Notes: generated from the letters alone by a model not told the origin. A stretch of DNA of 32,594 nucleotides from Succinivibrionaceae bacterium UBA3769 (GCA_002372325.1 DFFT01000123.1:1-32594), one strand, 5' to 3'; counted from the stretch's first letter, positions 7,152-16,876 are shown. A program made the numbers and translations.

Positions 7152-10100
7152 TTACAGCACTGTGCTTACAAAGTGCCTGATTAATGCCTGACGCATTTCC
7201 GCAACCTTTTCCTGCTGCTTCCGGACGTTCTCCTCCTGAACGCTGAGAGCCTCCTTTTCCTTAAGGTAGGCGGCATAGGTCTCCCGGAACTCCGGATTTG
7301 CGGTCAGAAGCTTTTCCAGTCCCGCATCATCTATAGCGGCCTGAGTCTGAGGGGCATTTTCCGGAGCAGGCTTAGACTCCGGAGCGGTTTCCGGAGGAAC
7401 AGCGTTTTCACTCTCCTTCTTGCGGGATTTTTTGCCGCGGGTCTTTTCCTTCTTTCCGGCATCAGCGGAGGAAGCCTGAGGAATCTTTTCCGGAGCCGGA
7501 GCTGCTGCGGACGCCGATGCGGCTTCGGAAACAGCCGAATCTCCGGCGGCAGATCCGGTCTCGCCGTTATTCTCCCCGTCATTCCTGCCGGAGATGTTCT
7601 GACTCCAGGAATCCAGAGAAGCAACGATCCTCTGGTTCACTTCATCTCCCGCAAGTCCGGAAGCGGTAATCTCCGGAACCGGAATGCCGGACTTGGTTCC
7701 CGCATTCCCGGCGGTCTCCGGAGTCCGGTTCTTTTTGCCCTTCCGGCCCTTGCCGGAAACCAGGGTCATATTGATCTTTCCGGATTCCACATCCACTTCA
7801 TCGATTCTGACTGTAACCGGATCTCCGATGCGGAAGGAAATGCCGGTTACCTCTCCGGTCAGGGAGCAGCTGTCCCGGTTATAGATCAGATAATCGCTTA
7901 CCCCCATGGCGGTGATATGCACGAGGCCGTCCACATGGAAGCGGGGGATTTCCACAAATATGCCGAAGGATTCCACATTGGAAATAACCCCGGGCAGGCT
8001 CTTCCCCAGGAACTGCTCCATAAAGCGGGCCTTGAGAGACCGGGCCACCTCTCCCGTGATCCTGTCCGCCCTTCTCTCGGTTTCATTGCACTGCTCGGCG
8101 ATCTTGAGAAGCTCCGGATCCTGGAATGACCGGGCTCCGCAGGAATGGCCGCTTTCCCCCAGAAGATGCTTGATCTCGCGATGCAGCACCAGATCCGGAT
8201 AACGGCGAATCGGAGAGGTAAAGTGCGCATAGTGGCGCAAAGCCAGCCCGAAATGGCCCTGGTTAACCGGAGAGTACTCGGCCAGAGACATGGAACGCAG
8301 CATCATCACGCTGAGAAGCTTCTTGTTGGGACTGTCCTTAAAGCTCTCCGCCAGCCGGGCATAATCTGCGGGCTCCGGATGGTCGTCACCGTCCAGATGG
8401 TATCCCAGAGGCTCAATAAAGGCCCGGAAGGAGGCCAGCTTGGAGATCGACGGCGCGGCATGCACCCGGTACAGCGTGTGTCCCTGAGCCTCGCTCACCA
8501 GTTTTGCCGCGCAGATATTGGCGGCGATCATGCATTCCTCGATAAGCATGTGAGCATCGTTGCGCACTAAGGGAACGATATTGGTGAGCTTCAGGTTCTC
8601 ATCAAAAACAAAGCGCACCTCCTCGCTCTCAAAATCCACCGTGCCCCGTCTCTGGCGGGCCTCCTTTAGAACGCGGTACAAATCATGAAGGTCTCTGATA
8701 TGAGGCAGAAGCGGCTTAAATTCATCCTCCGGCTCCTGTCCGTCTATCATGGCGGCCACATTGGTATAGGTCAGCCGGGCATGAGAGCGCATGACTGCCT
8801 GATAAAAGGAATACTCGCCGAGGTCGCCGGACTTGGACACAAACACCTCGCAGACAAAGCACAGCCTGTCCACGTGAGGATTCAGGGAGCAAAGACCGTT
8901 GGAGAGCTTCTCCGGGAGCATGGGCACCACATAATTGGGAAAATAAACGGAATTGCCTCTTTTGGCTGCCTCGGCATCCAGAGGGGTATCCGGCCGGACA
9001 TAGTAGGACACATCGGCAATGGCCACCCACAGCCGGAAGCCTCCGTCCTCCCGGCGGCAGCACACCGCATCGTCGAAGTCCCGGGCATCCTCGCCGTCAA
9101 TGGTTACCAGCGGGAGATCCCGGATATCGCGGCGGTTCTGCTTGTCGCTTTCCGGCACCTCATCCGGAATATTCCGGGTCTGCTCAATAACTTTAGTGCC
9201 GAACTTATGAGGAATGCCGCTCCGGAGCACCGCGAGCTGGATCTGCACGTCCAGCTGTCCCAAATCCCCCAGCACCCGGGCGGTTCTGACCTTAAAGGAT
9301 TTCGGGCTTTCTCTCTCCGTGATATCGCAGATCACCACGGATCCCATAACGGCATCTCCAAGGTCGGCGGCAGACGGAAAAACAAAATGGCAGTCGCCAA
9401 AGCGGGGATCGTCCGCTGTTAAAACGGCTCCCTTATAGCGCTTCATGACGCGGCCCACCACGGAATTATGATATTCGGCGATGCTGCTTACGTAAAAAAC
9501 TGTTTTCCGGGCGTTTAAACATCCCTTAATCAGATCTCCGTGAAACAGGGGCATGCCGCTCTGGTTTCTGATCTCCGTGAGGGCGCCGTTTTCCAGCTCC
9601 GCCCGCATGACATACATGCAATCCATTTTACTGGGGCCGAACTGCTCATTATCAAAAATCACTTTGGCGGTAACCTCTGCGGCCGAAACCAGCGTCCAGC
9701 GATCCCTGCCGCTCGCGACAAATTTCATGGTTCCGTTATCAAGAGCATCCTGAATGATTCTCCAGAGATAATCTGACGTATATACGCTGTTCCGCTGGCC
9801 AGGCAGCGTCCTCAGACGCTTCTGTATTTTAAGAATAAAATCCTCGTTCAGGCTTTTTGCCGGATTATCTCCTGCCCTGACTTCCAGCTCCGCCTTCTCG
9901 GCCGCCAGTATAATCAGATCCTCCGGAGAGAAATTCTCCGTCATGCCGGCAGCATCCGGCATCTCCGAAGCATTTTTCGGATCTCCCCGGGACTCAGGGC
10001 CGGAAGCCCCGGGATCATGCTCCGGAGCTTCCCGGAAGCTCTGCACCGGAGCAGTGCCATCCATCATGCCGTCCAGAAGATCATTGAGTTCGTCATTTTC

Positions 10101-10487
10101 TGAAAGCGCGGCATCCTCGCTGGCCAGGGTAAAATCCTGCGCCCCCGGGGACACCTCTGTCTCACCGGAGAACTGGGGTACCTGCTCCGCCTCAGGCGCT
10201 GTCTTTCCGGCGCGGCGTTTCCGGGAGTCCTTTGGAGCAGGAGCTTTTTCATGAGCCGGAGCGGGCTTCTTCGCGGCTGCGGTTTCCTGCGGGAGAGCCG
10301 GCGCCTCCGGGGCAGGAGCACCGCTTAAGGGAGAAAATCCTTTAATAGTGGAGCCGCCCAGCCGCGGAGCCGGCTGCGCTTTAACGTTCCTTTTTCCCTT
10401 AGGAGCGGATCCGGAGTTCTTCCGCGGTGCCTTGCTCTCGGCGCCGCCCTTCTTCTTACTATTGGCACGGGTATTTTTTTCAGTCAT
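7152..10487 (-). CDS. rnr: Exoribonuclease R with long terminal extensions
   Basis: This is a processive 3'-5' exoribonuclease of the RNB family with 1111 residues (E. coli RNase R has 813). Residues 1-185 are a low-complexity tail rich in A, P, K and E, with an acidic patch near 125-145. A winged-helix region (LRTLPGQRNSVYTSDYLWRI) and cold-shock domains follow. The RNB core has LVTIDGEDARDFDDAV (about 460-475), whose aspartates bind the catalytic magnesium, and HYAHFTSPIRRYPDL. The S1 domain (PGVISNVESFGIFVEIP) comes next. About 180 low-complexity residues close the protein, partly lysine-rich (GKKEKTRGKKSRKKES) as in the E. coli tail, with a final coiled-coil-like helix (EKEALSVQEENVRKQQEK). 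No frameshift is seen. Confidence 0.95.
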   Translation of the reverse strand: MTEKNTRANSKKKGGAESKAPRKNSGSAPKGKRNVKAQPAPRLGGSTIKGFSPLSGAPAPEAPALPQETAAAKKPAPAHEKAPAPKDSRKRRAGKTAPEAEQVPQFSGETEVSPGAQDFTLASEDAALSENDELNDLLDGMMDGTAPVQSFREAPEHDPGASGPESRGDPKNASEMPDAAGMTENFSPEDLIILAAEKAELEVRAGDNPAKSLNEDFILKIQKRLRTLPGQRNSVYTSDYLWRIIQDALDNGTMKFVASGRDRWTLVSAAEVTAKVIFDNEQFGPSKMDCMYVMRAELENGALTEIRNQSGMPLFHGDLIKGCLNARKTVFYVSSIAEYHNSVVGRVMKRYKGAVLTADDPRFGDCHFVFPSAADLGDAVMGSVVICDITERESPKSFKVRTARVLGDLGQLDVQIQLAVLRSGIPHKFGTKVIEQTRNIPDEVPESDKQNRRDIRDLPLVTIDGEDARDFDDAVCCRREDGGFRLWVAIADVSYYVRPDTPLDAEAAKRGNSVYFPNYVVPMLPEKLSNGLCSLNPHVDRLCFVCEVFVSKSGDLGEYSFYQAVMRSHARLTYTNVAAMIDGQEPEDEFKPLLPHIRDLHDLYRVLKEARQRRGTVDFESEEVRFVFDENLKLTNIVPLVRNDAHMLIEECMIAANICAAKLVSEAQGHTLYRVHAAPSISKLASFRAFIEPLGYHLDGDDHPEPADYARLAESFKDSPNKKLLSVMMLRSMSLAEYSPVNQGHFGLALRHYAHFTSPIRRYPDLVLHREIKHLLGESGHSCGARSFQDPELLKIAEQCNETERRADRITGEVARSLKARFMEQFLGKSLPGVISNVESFGIFVEIPRFHVDGLVHITAMGVSDYLIYNRDSCSLTGEVTGISFRIGDPVTVRIDEVDVESGKINMTLVSGKGRKGKKNRTPETAGNAGTKSGIPVPEITASGLAGDEVNQRIVASLDSWSQNISGRNDGENNGETGSAAGDSAVSEAASASAAAPAPEKIPQASSADAGKKEKTRGKKSRKKESENAVPPETAPESKPAPENAPQTQAAIDDAGLEKLLTANPEFRETYAAYLKEKEALSVQEENVRKQQEKVAEMRQALIRHFVSTVL

Positions 10488-10988
10488 TTTTCACCAGCAA
10501 TTAAAATCTTCAGGGGCCGCCTTACCGGGGAGCCCAGCAAACAGGGACTGCTTTCCGTCCGCAGTCATAAACCGTCCCGGATTTCTCTCTTCGGAACGAC
10601 AGTAAAATCAAAACGCGCCGGCACTAACCGCAGGATCGCGCAAAATTAAGGATGTCATGAGTGCCGTACCGCTGTCACCGCATCCCCCTTTAACCGGGTT
10701 CGGGAGACAGTTTCCCTGAGCTCCGCATTACAATATCACATGAGATTCGCAATTTGTAAACAATTTCACCGCGGAAAACAAAAAGAGACCGGAGCCCGGG
10801 GAATTTCCGGATCACGGGAAATTGACATGGCATGATAACGAAAAATCCGACATAACAGCGGAAAAAATAATGCGAAGAGAGCAGTTAAGATGAAAGCAGT
10901 GTTCCGGGGCCGGAGAAAAGCAAAGCCCCGGATTATCGTCCGAGGCTTCCTTGAGGCCCCTGCCAAGAACAGGGGCAGGTTTTAAGGT
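10488..10988. other. intergenic between the ter locus end and rnr
   Basis: This holds the terminator hairpins of the telA transcript (10917-10976) and the rnr upstream region. A weak minus-strand promoter candidate is TTTACA (about 10754-10759), 17 bases, GATATT (about 10731-10736). The minus-strand frame at 10766-10966 runs into the terminator and resembles no protein. Confidence 0.45.
10917..10947 (-). terminator. Terminator after telA
   Basis: On the minus strand, AGCC-TCGGA/TCCGG-GGCT (10924-10947) is followed by TTTGCTTTT. A G/C-rich hairpin GCCCCTG/CAGGGGC (10956-10976) precedes it, directly after the telA stop. Confidence 0.7.
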
Positions 10989-12146
10989 CTACTTTTCCGG
11001 GATGTGAAACTTCTTCTGGAATTCCTGCTTGATGGTTTCCAGACGCTTGGCATCCTCTGCTCTCTTCTTCCGGGCGCTTTCCTGGATGTTTCTGGTTTCA
11101 TCAATGCCGCTTACGATGGTTTGCCAGGTCTTCTCCAGGGTCTCAATCTTAATGGAGCTTCCGGAAGCCAGCCGGGCGGTCATCTTGGACTGCTCCACCG
11201 AATTTTTGGCATTCTTGATGAGGAGCTCGTTGGTCTTTTCATCCAGAGCCGCCATGGATTCGGCATGGAGACGCTGCCTTTTCAGCATCATGGCCTGGGC
11301 AATGCTCTGCTTGAACACCGGCAGTGTTACCACAAAGGCGGAATTGATTTTTCTGATCAGGTTCATATTGCTGAAGGCTGTGGTCTTGATCATGGGAATG
11401 GACTGCATGGCCACGCTCTCAGCCATGCGGAGATCCTGCACCCGCTGCTCCAGAAGCATGAGACACTGATTAAGCCCATCGATTTCAAACTGGATGGTCT
11501 GATCCCCGGAAGCCTTGAGATCATTCTCCCGCTTGGCGATATAAGCTTCGAGTTCCCGCACTCCCTGCTCGCCGGCCAGAATGTAACGCACCAGCTGGTG
11601 ATAATAGTCGATGTTGGCATCGAACATTTGTTCCAGCTTGCGGTTGGCCTGCTTTATTTCCGACTCGTACTGCTTTAGCTGCACATAGATCTTGTCCACC
11701 TCTTCGCCCATGGTGTGGTACTTGGCCAGCAGCTGCTCGATCTTCTTCTTGAGTCCCCCGAAAAGCTTGCCCCAGATGCCAAAGCCGTAGTCCTCCTGCC
11801 GGAATTCCTCAATATCAAACTTCTTCATGATATTGGTAAGATTCACCAGCATCTGGTTGGATTCGTTAAGCTGGGCCATGCTCATGCTGTTAAGCACCGC
11901 ATCGGAGGCCTTGGAAATTCCCTCGGCCGCCTCGGCTCCGAAATTAACCACTGATTCCATGTTGTTAACCTCGATGGTGCTCACCAGAGCATCAATCTCT
12001 GGGGAGTTAGTAAGCTCCCGGCCCATCTGCTCCCGATCCGCCACAATATCGTATTTCTGCACGGCCTCGCTTTCCAGAAGCTCCGGCTCCGCCGTTGCCT
12101 GAGTAGCGCTCTGGGGCATGGCCGGCTTGCTAAAATCAAGTCCCAT
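10989..12146 (-). CDS. telA: TelA-family toxic anion resistance protein
   Basis: This is a largely alpha-helical protein of 385 residues of the TelA/KlaA family, associated with tellurite and other toxic-anion resistance. Family sequence is visible at FGIWGKLFGGLKKKIEQLLAKY (about 122-143), YYHQLVRYILAG, LMLLEQRVQDLRMAESVAMQSIP and LPVFKQSIAQAM. The end is coiled and basic (RKKRAEDAKRLETIKQEFQ). No membrane segment is seen. It is the last gene of the ter locus, 11 bases after the YceG-like gene. The biochemical role of TelA is not established. Confidence 0.9.
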   Translation of the reverse strand: MGLDFSKPAMPQSATQATAEPELLESEAVQKYDIVADREQMGRELTNSPEIDALVSTIEVNNMESVVNFGAEAAEGISKASDAVLNSMSMAQLNESNQMLVNLTNIMKKFDIEEFRQEDYGFGIWGKLFGGLKKKIEQLLAKYHTMGEEVDKIYVQLKQYESEIKQANRKLEQMFDANIDYYHQLVRYILAGEQGVRELEAYIAKRENDLKASGDQTIQFEIDGLNQCLMLLEQRVQDLRMAESVAMQSIPMIKTTAFSNMNLIRKINSAFVVTLPVFKQSIAQAMMLKRQRLHAESMAALDEKTNELLIKNAKNSVEQSKMTARLASGSSIKIETLEKTWQTIVSGIDETRNIQESARKKRAEDAKRLETIKQEFQKKFHIPEK

Positions 12147-12157
12147 ATCTCACTATC

Positions 12158-14443
12158 CTATTTTAAAAAAAAGTCCAGCACTGTTCTGAAAAAGCTCCGG
12201 TTTCCCGCCAGCTTCTTCAAATCAGGCACCCGCAGATCAAAAACGTATTCCCCGGCCTGATGCTCGTCGATAAGGCTCCGGCTGAGATGCTGCTCCACGC
12301 ACTGATAGCCAGTAGGCACAAAGAACACCACATCAAAGCCCACCTGATTCAGGAAGGAGGCTACTATGGCATCCTCCTGCGACAGCACGGTCTCTCCGGT
12401 AACAATATAAATCAGCTTCGGATTCTTTTTGGTAAAGTCAAAGCGCTGGATCATCCGCATGATTTTCCGATCAAGATTCAGCACCGTGGCTATAATCACA
12501 TACTCCGCGCCGTTTTCAAAGGTGCCCTTGATAATTTTCTGATCCAGAAGAAGCTCCAGCTTGTCCAGAAGATAATCCTGCATATTCTCCCGGAGAAAGC
12601 CGTACCGGTAAGCCTTATGAGCCTTGATTTTCGCCTTCTGAAGCTTGCCGTTCCGGAAAAACTCCGGAGCGAACTTCCGAATGGGATTGGTGGCGCCGGG
12701 AGCGATGCACGGAATGTTTTTGACGACCATGGTATCCGGAGTGACCATTTTGGCAATGCCCTCCCAGTAGGCCTCCGTATCCCCGTTCTTCACCCCGTCC
12801 ACCTTGGCAAAAATCACCGGAATGCTGACGGAATCCCCGGAAACGGTAAAATTAGGCCGGTACTTAAGCTCCTGATCCCAGAGCACCGCAATTTCCTCGT
12901 ACATGGTCTGGAGCACCACCGTGACCGCCTTGCCGTACTGCTGACTGCGATAGACCCCGGTGTCCTCGTACATCATCTTATCAAGATCCCGTTCCGCATG
13001 GTAGGCCGCCGTGCCCGCCCGGAAGCCGCCGCTTTCCGTGGGGAATTCATTAACCTCCAGGGAATCATCGTAATTGATCTCGTAAAGGAGCCGATCCTGC
13101 AAACAGCATTTCCGGCTGAGGTTCGGACAGAGGATAACCACATCCGCGGGCATCCGAGCCAGGAGCCGCAGAAAAGCCGCTTCATTGGCGCTCCCGGCCC
13201 CGCCCATGAAAATGAAGCAGGCGATTTCCGGCATTTTCCAGGAGGGAAAAAGCTGCCGGCTGTATATCCGAAGCCAGCAGAGCATATAAACGGCTCTGGT
13301 GGTGAGCCGGTTCAGAATCATGGGCTCTGCCTGACTTACGGATCCGGCCTCCTCCAGCAGAATTTCGGTAAAGGCCCGATTGGCCAGATCCCGGAGATCC
13401 CCATCCGGAATAAAACTGAGATTCCCGGAAAGATCCCTGATAAGCTGACTTACATTGCGGTAGGAACCATGCCGGATCTGATTGATGTCATCGGGAGCCG
13501 GCAGCGGTATTTTGCCATTAACCACGACAATCTTTCTCTTTTCCTGCGCCAGATCCTGATGCAGCTTAAAAAGATCATTAAGATACGCGGAACGATCCTC
13601 AACGCCGTTGATGCGCAGGAAACAGCTATAGAAGAAGCCCGGTTCGCTGCCCCGGGAGGCCGGAGCCTTGCGGAGCTCCTCCAGGGGCTGCCCGGTAATC
13701 CAGGCATTAACGCACCCGGAAAACCGCGGCTTTTTCCCGTAAAGCCGCTCCGTTACCAGAGCATCCTGAATATCCTTCCGGACCTCCTTAAGACTGAAGC
13801 CCTCGGGGAACGGGGCGAGATCGGGCATCTTAAGCTCCCGGGAACGCTCCGAGGCGGGGTCGATTTCAAGATAGCGGGAATCCCCGCCGTACTGAAGAAG
13901 CAAAACATCGCATCCGGCCAGAAACAGCACATTCATAAAGAGGAGCTCGTTACTGCCGATGTTTCCTTCGTAGAGAATCTTGGGAAGCTGCTCCGCCCCC
14001 AGAAAGGCGATAATCTTTTCAAAACGGTAATAAAACCAGCACATGAACTTGATATAGGCGTTTTTCAGCATATTCTCGTTCTTGCCGGCCTTCCGGAGTT
14101 CATCCAAAGTCTGAAAAATCGCCTGGGAGATAACGCTTCTCTGCTGCGCGGTCATCCGGGGCAGCCATTTGGCCAGACTGGCGTCAATGAAATTAACGTC
14201 CATCTGAAAGGCGCTGCCCATCATTTCATTATAGTAGGCCAGATTGCTGCTGTCGGGATTGTTCAGCTTGCCTTCGATGATTACCCCCCTTTCGGAGGCC
14301 GCTTCGTAATAGCGCCTGATGAAATCCCGCATGCCCTGACTGTACCCGTTAAGGCGACAGAAATACCCGCTCCTTTCCCGGCGTTTGCTAAGTTCCAGGA
14401 AATAATCCTCAGGCTTTGATATTTCAGCGCGCTTAAACAACAC
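12158..14443 (-). CDS. YceG-family protein of Ter systems
   Basis: This protein of 761 residues resembles the large YceG-type protein of Bacillus and other Ter loci (Pfam: putative component of a biosynthetic module). It is unrelated to the MltG endolytic transglycosylase also called YceG. Recognisable regions are SQLIRDLSGNLSFIPDGDL and the mid-protein segment PSWKMPEIACFIFMGGAGSANEAAFLRLLARMP, where a Rossmann-like fold is plausible. Late in the protein are FNQVGFDVVFFVPTGYQ-like and VPDLKKLAG segments. Its biochemical function is unknown. The start is GTG 14443, with AAGGAG six bases upstream. It is followed closely by telA. A long antisense open frame across it is a codon-bias shadow. Confidence 0.85.
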   Translation of the reverse strand: MLFKRAEISKPEDYFLELSKRRERSGYFCRLNGYSQGMRDFIRRYYEAASERGVIIEGKLNNPDSSNLAYYNEMMGSAFQMDVNFIDASLAKWLPRMTAQQRSVISQAIFQTLDELRKAGKNENMLKNAYIKFMCWFYYRFEKIIAFLGAEQLPKILYEGNIGSNELLFMNVLFLAGCDVLLLQYGGDSRYLEIDPASERSRELKMPDLAPFPEGFSLKEVRKDIQDALVTERLYGKKPRFSGCVNAWITGQPLEELRKAPASRGSEPGFFYSCFLRINGVEDRSAYLNDLFKLHQDLAQEKRKIVVVNGKIPLPAPDDINQIRHGSYRNVSQLIRDLSGNLSFIPDGDLRDLANRAFTEILLEEAGSVSQAEPMILNRLTTRAVYMLCWLRIYSRQLFPSWKMPEIACFIFMGGAGSANEAAFLRLLARMPADVVILCPNLSRKCCLQDRLLYEINYDDSLEVNEFPTESGGFRAGTAAYHAERDLDKMMYEDTGVYRSQQYGKAVTVVLQTMYEEIAVLWDQELKYRPNFTVSGDSVSIPVIFAKVDGVKNGDTEAYWEGIAKMVTPDTMVVKNIPCIAPGATNPIRKFAPEFFRNGKLQKAKIKAHKAYRYGFLRENMQDYLLDKLELLLDQKIIKGTFENGAEYVIIATVLNLDRKIMRMIQRFDFTKKNPKLIYIVTGETVLSQEDAIVASFLNQVGFDVVFFVPTGYQCVEQHLSRSLIDEHQAGEYVFDLRVPDLKKLAGNRSFFRTVLDFFLK

Positions 14444-14545
14444 GACTGTCTCCTTTTCAGATGATCATGCTTATGCCGTCCGGGAACCCTAACCTCCGGA
14501 CAAAAATCCGGCCGGGAGCGATGATAATTCCCGGCAGTTACCGGC

Positions 14546-14574
14546 ATTATAAAGCACCGCTCCCCTGTTTTCAG
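14546..14574 (-). promoter_or_regulatory. Internal promoter for the yceG-telA part of the ter locus
   Basis: CTGAAA (14569-14574), 17 bases, TATAAT (14546-14551) on the minus strand, in the 173-base gap between the last TerD gene and the YceG-like gene. The -35 box matches four of six positions. A hairpin CCGGA/TCCGG lies downstream in the leader (about 14495-14510). Confidence 0.55.
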
Positions 14575-14616
14575 AAAAATCCGCCGGAAAGAGCCAAAGC
14601 AGAAGCTACGGCAGAA

Positions 14617-15294
14617 TCAGACATACTCCTTTCTGATTCTGTTCATGGTTTCGCAGAGATTGCTGTCCGGAGTCGCCTCCCCGATGGCTTCAAAGGTCCA
14701 GCCCTGACCATAGCGCATAAGCTTCCCCATTACCATGGCCTTTCTGCCGGCAAAGGCGGGATCCGAGGACACATTGTAAAGGGCATGCACCTGCTGCACC
14801 CGATCAGGATCGCCTTCAAAGAGCCGGATGGAGGCAAAGGGGATCCGGGAAAAGTCGCAGGTCTTATTGCCGTCATCCACATAGTTCAGAAAAAACACAA
14901 TGCTGGTGATGGCGGGATCGAGCTTTGCGGTATTTACAATGATAACCTCATTGTCGGCATCGCTGCTGCCGCCCTGCCGGTCATCGCCGCTGTGCCGGAT
15001 ACCTCCGCAGCGGGAAACCAGCTTGCCGTGGCCGTAGCCGTAATGCCTCAGAAAATCATCCAGATAGTCCGGAGAATAAATCCAGTCCAGGAGCTTTCCG
15101 GCGCGATCGAACATGACGCAGCTGAGATCCAGGTCAATCTCCTCCTCCTTGGATCCAAAAAAACCGAAAAGCTTCTTCTGCTTGATATTCCCCCATTTGC
15201 AGCCCACGCAGAAGCGCTCAATGCCGGCGCCGGTGCCGGATCCGGAATCGGATTTTTTAAGATTGAATCTGCTGCCCTTGTTTAAATTGATCAT
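14617..15294 (-). CDS. TerD-domain protein (fourth copy, divergent)
   Basis: This is a TerD-fold protein of 225 residues. It starts MINLNKGSRFNLKKS, and the core elements are FCVGCKWG, EEEIDLDLSCVMFD (about 52-65), GIRHSGDDRQG and DADNEVIIVNTAKLDPAITSIVFFLNYV. The HSGDD and acidic segments correspond to the calcium-binding loops of TerD. TerD-family proteins bind calcium and act in stress, tellurite and phage-related phenotypes; their exact activity is unknown. It is more divergent than the copies at 22353 and 23045. Downstream is a promoter-bearing gap before the YceG-like gene. Confidence 0.88.
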   Translation of the reverse strand: MINLNKGSRFNLKKSDSGSGTGAGIERFCVGCKWGNIKQKKLFGFFGSKEEEIDLDLSCVMFDRAGKLLDWIYSPDYLDDFLRHYGYGHGKLVSRCGGIRHSGDDRQGGSSDADNEVIIVNTAKLDPAITSIVFFLNYVDDGNKTCDFSRIPFASIRLFEGDPDRVQQVHALYNVSSDPAFAGRKAMVMGKLMRYGQGWTFEAIGEATPDSNLCETMNRIRKEYV

Positions 15295-15350
15295 AGCTGA
15301 TAATTGCCTCTTCCGTTATTTGCCGTAAATGCGCTCCCTCATTACCGCCA

Positions 15351-16052
15351 TTAATCCACAGCCACTCTGATGCCGCCGCTTCTTTCGGAGGGCTGCGCAA
15401 TCACGGTAACCCGCTTCCGGTCATCCCAGGCGAAATAATAGGATTCTCCGGAGGCCTGACCGATAAGGTTTTTCCAGCTGACGTCGGTTTCGATGCTGGG
15501 ATCGCAGTTTCCCTGACCGATCCAGCAGATCACCGCATCGGGATCCGCGGTGATGGTATTGCCGGTATCCACATTGCTGAGCACCAGCGGGTTTCCGTCA
15601 GACAGCACCGCCACATAGCAATTCTTGCCCTTGCCGGTAAGCGCGGAGGTGGCAAGTCCCTTCTGAGAAAATATGCCCTTCCCCAGGAAACGCACCTTAT
15701 AGTCACAGTCCGGGGTAAAGGCCAGCAGGTTTTCCGATTCCACGGAAATCGTCTCGCCGGGCTCCAGCCGGTAGATCACCACATGCTGGCCGTAATTGGC
15801 ATAGTAGGTAACCGAATCTCCCTTCATGGTCACCTTCATAAGCGGCAGGTTTTCTCCGGCCATTCTTCTCATGATGCTGCCCATAAGAGCCTGGCCGAAG
15901 CCGCCCTCCGGCCCCAGAAGCAGCTTCTCGAAGGAATAATTCACCCCGGCGCTTTCGCCGCCAATGAAAGCCCCGGCCTTGACATAAAGGGTGTCGTTGC
16001 CGGTACAGGTCACCTTCAGGGTTAATTCATTCAATGTCTCAAAAGTCAGCAC
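15351..16052 (-). CDS. AIM24-family protein
   Basis: This beta-rich protein of 233 residues has the AIM24 repeat pattern: LYVKAGAFIGGESAGVNYSFEK, LMGSIMRRMAGENLPLMKVTMKG, VVIYRLEPGETISVESENLLAF, VRFLGKGIFSQKGLAT. The family is named for a yeast mitochondrial inner-membrane protein and is common in bacterial Ter loci, without known activity. I chose GTG 16052, with AAGGAG seven bases upstream and 11 bases after the preceding stop. The in-frame codon at 16094 would give a 14-residue basic extension overlapping the TerD gene and has no good ribosome binding site. Confidence 0.88.
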   Translation of the reverse strand: MLTFETLNELTLKVTCTGNDTLYVKAGAFIGGESAGVNYSFEKLLLGPEGGFGQALMGSIMRRMAGENLPLMKVTMKGDSVTYYANYGQHVVIYRLEPGETISVESENLLAFTPDCDYKVRFLGKGIFSQKGLATSALTGKGKNCYVAVLSDGNPLVLSNVDTGNTITADPDAVICWIGQGNCDPSIETDVSWKNLIGQASGESYYFAWDDRKRVTVIAQPSERSGGIRVAVD

Positions 16053-16063
16053 GGCCGATCTCC

Positions 16064-16876
16064 TTACCCGATTACCACGCCGTAAACAGCGCACTGCCCT
16101 GCCAGATCCCGGTTAACACCGTTCCCCACAGGATTGAATTTCCACTGACCGTTATGAATATAAAGCTCTCCTATGGTCATGGAGGTTACATTCTGATAAT
16201 ACTCTTCCAGACAGTAGCTCACGATTTCCTGACCGGTAGCGGCATCAAGAAGCCGGATGTAGGTATCCTTGAGCATGCTGAAATTAAGTCCCCGCTCCAG
16301 AGCCTCATGAATGGTAACCACAAACACGATCCTCTGAATATCCGGACTCAGCTTCCCGAGATCCGCCGTGATGAGCTTGCGGTCAGAGCCGCCGGAAGGC
16401 TCTTTAAGCTCCACGCTGCCGTCGGGACTCCGGGGCTGGCCGTAAAAGACAAACCACTCGTCCCCCGGCACCCGGCCGTTGTCCCGCACCAGAAAGGCCG
16501 AGGCATCCACATCGCATCTTCCGTCCCGGATATTCCAGCCAAAGCAGGCCTTAATGCCCCGCACCCGGCCGCTGGGATCCAGCGGCGTTTTCTGACCCTT
16601 TCTGAGGGGATGCTGAAACACGGGCAGCCTGATATCCGCCGGAGGCGCCGGATGAGGATTTCCGGCGGGAGCTCTGCCCGCAGGCGCGGCCGGGGCGGCC
16701 GCCGGGGGAAGCTCCCGCCGGGGCTTCTCCGCCCCCTGAGATCCGGCAGCCTTATTAATGCTGCCGGCAGAACTCCTGGTCAGAGGCGGAGCATGCCTGG
16801 CATTCAGGGAACTCAGGTCTGATCTGGAAAAGGGCGGCGTTGTCCTTGCGGGAATATTAATCCTGGCATTGCTCAT
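16064..16876 (-). CDS. TerD-domain protein with proline/alanine-rich N-terminus
   Basis: This protein of 270 residues has two parts. The first 90 or so residues are disordered-looking and rich in P, A, R and G (ARTTPPFSRS, then ELPPAAAPAAPAGRAPAGN). The TerD domain follows: GIKACFGWNIRDGRCDVDASAFLVRDNGRV, WFVFYGQP, LGKLSPDIQRIVFVVTIHEA, GQEIVSYCLEEYYQNVTSMTIGELYIHNGQWKF-like. It lacks the usual GDN-containing calcium loop; residues around SPDGSVELKEPSGGSD stand in its place. The start is ATG 16876 after GGGAG; a TTG at 16891 is the alternative. It heads a sub-operon with the AIM24 gene, 233 bases after the enzyme genes. Confidence 0.88.
   Translation of the reverse strand: MSNARINIPARTTPPFSRSDLSSLNARHAPPLTRSSAGSINKAAGSQGAEKPRRELPPAAAPAAPAGRAPAGNPHPAPPADIRLPVFQHPLRKGQKTPLDPSGRVRGIKACFGWNIRDGRCDVDASAFLVRDNGRVPGDEWFVFYGQPRSPDGSVELKEPSGGSDRKLITADLGKLSPDIQRIVFVVTIHEALERGLNFSMLKDTYIRLLDAATGQEIVSYCLEEYYQNVTSMTIGELYIHNGQWKFNPVGNGVNRDLAGQCAVYGVVIG

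Noticed and set aside
10766..10966. Short minus-strand gene after telA
   Set aside because: The frame passes through the telA terminator and has no start signal or family resemblance.
12260..14419. 719-codon open frame opposite the YceG-like gene
   Set aside because: No ribosome binding site, proline/histidine-rich composition without a recognisable fold, and the opposite strand encodes a known Ter-locus family.
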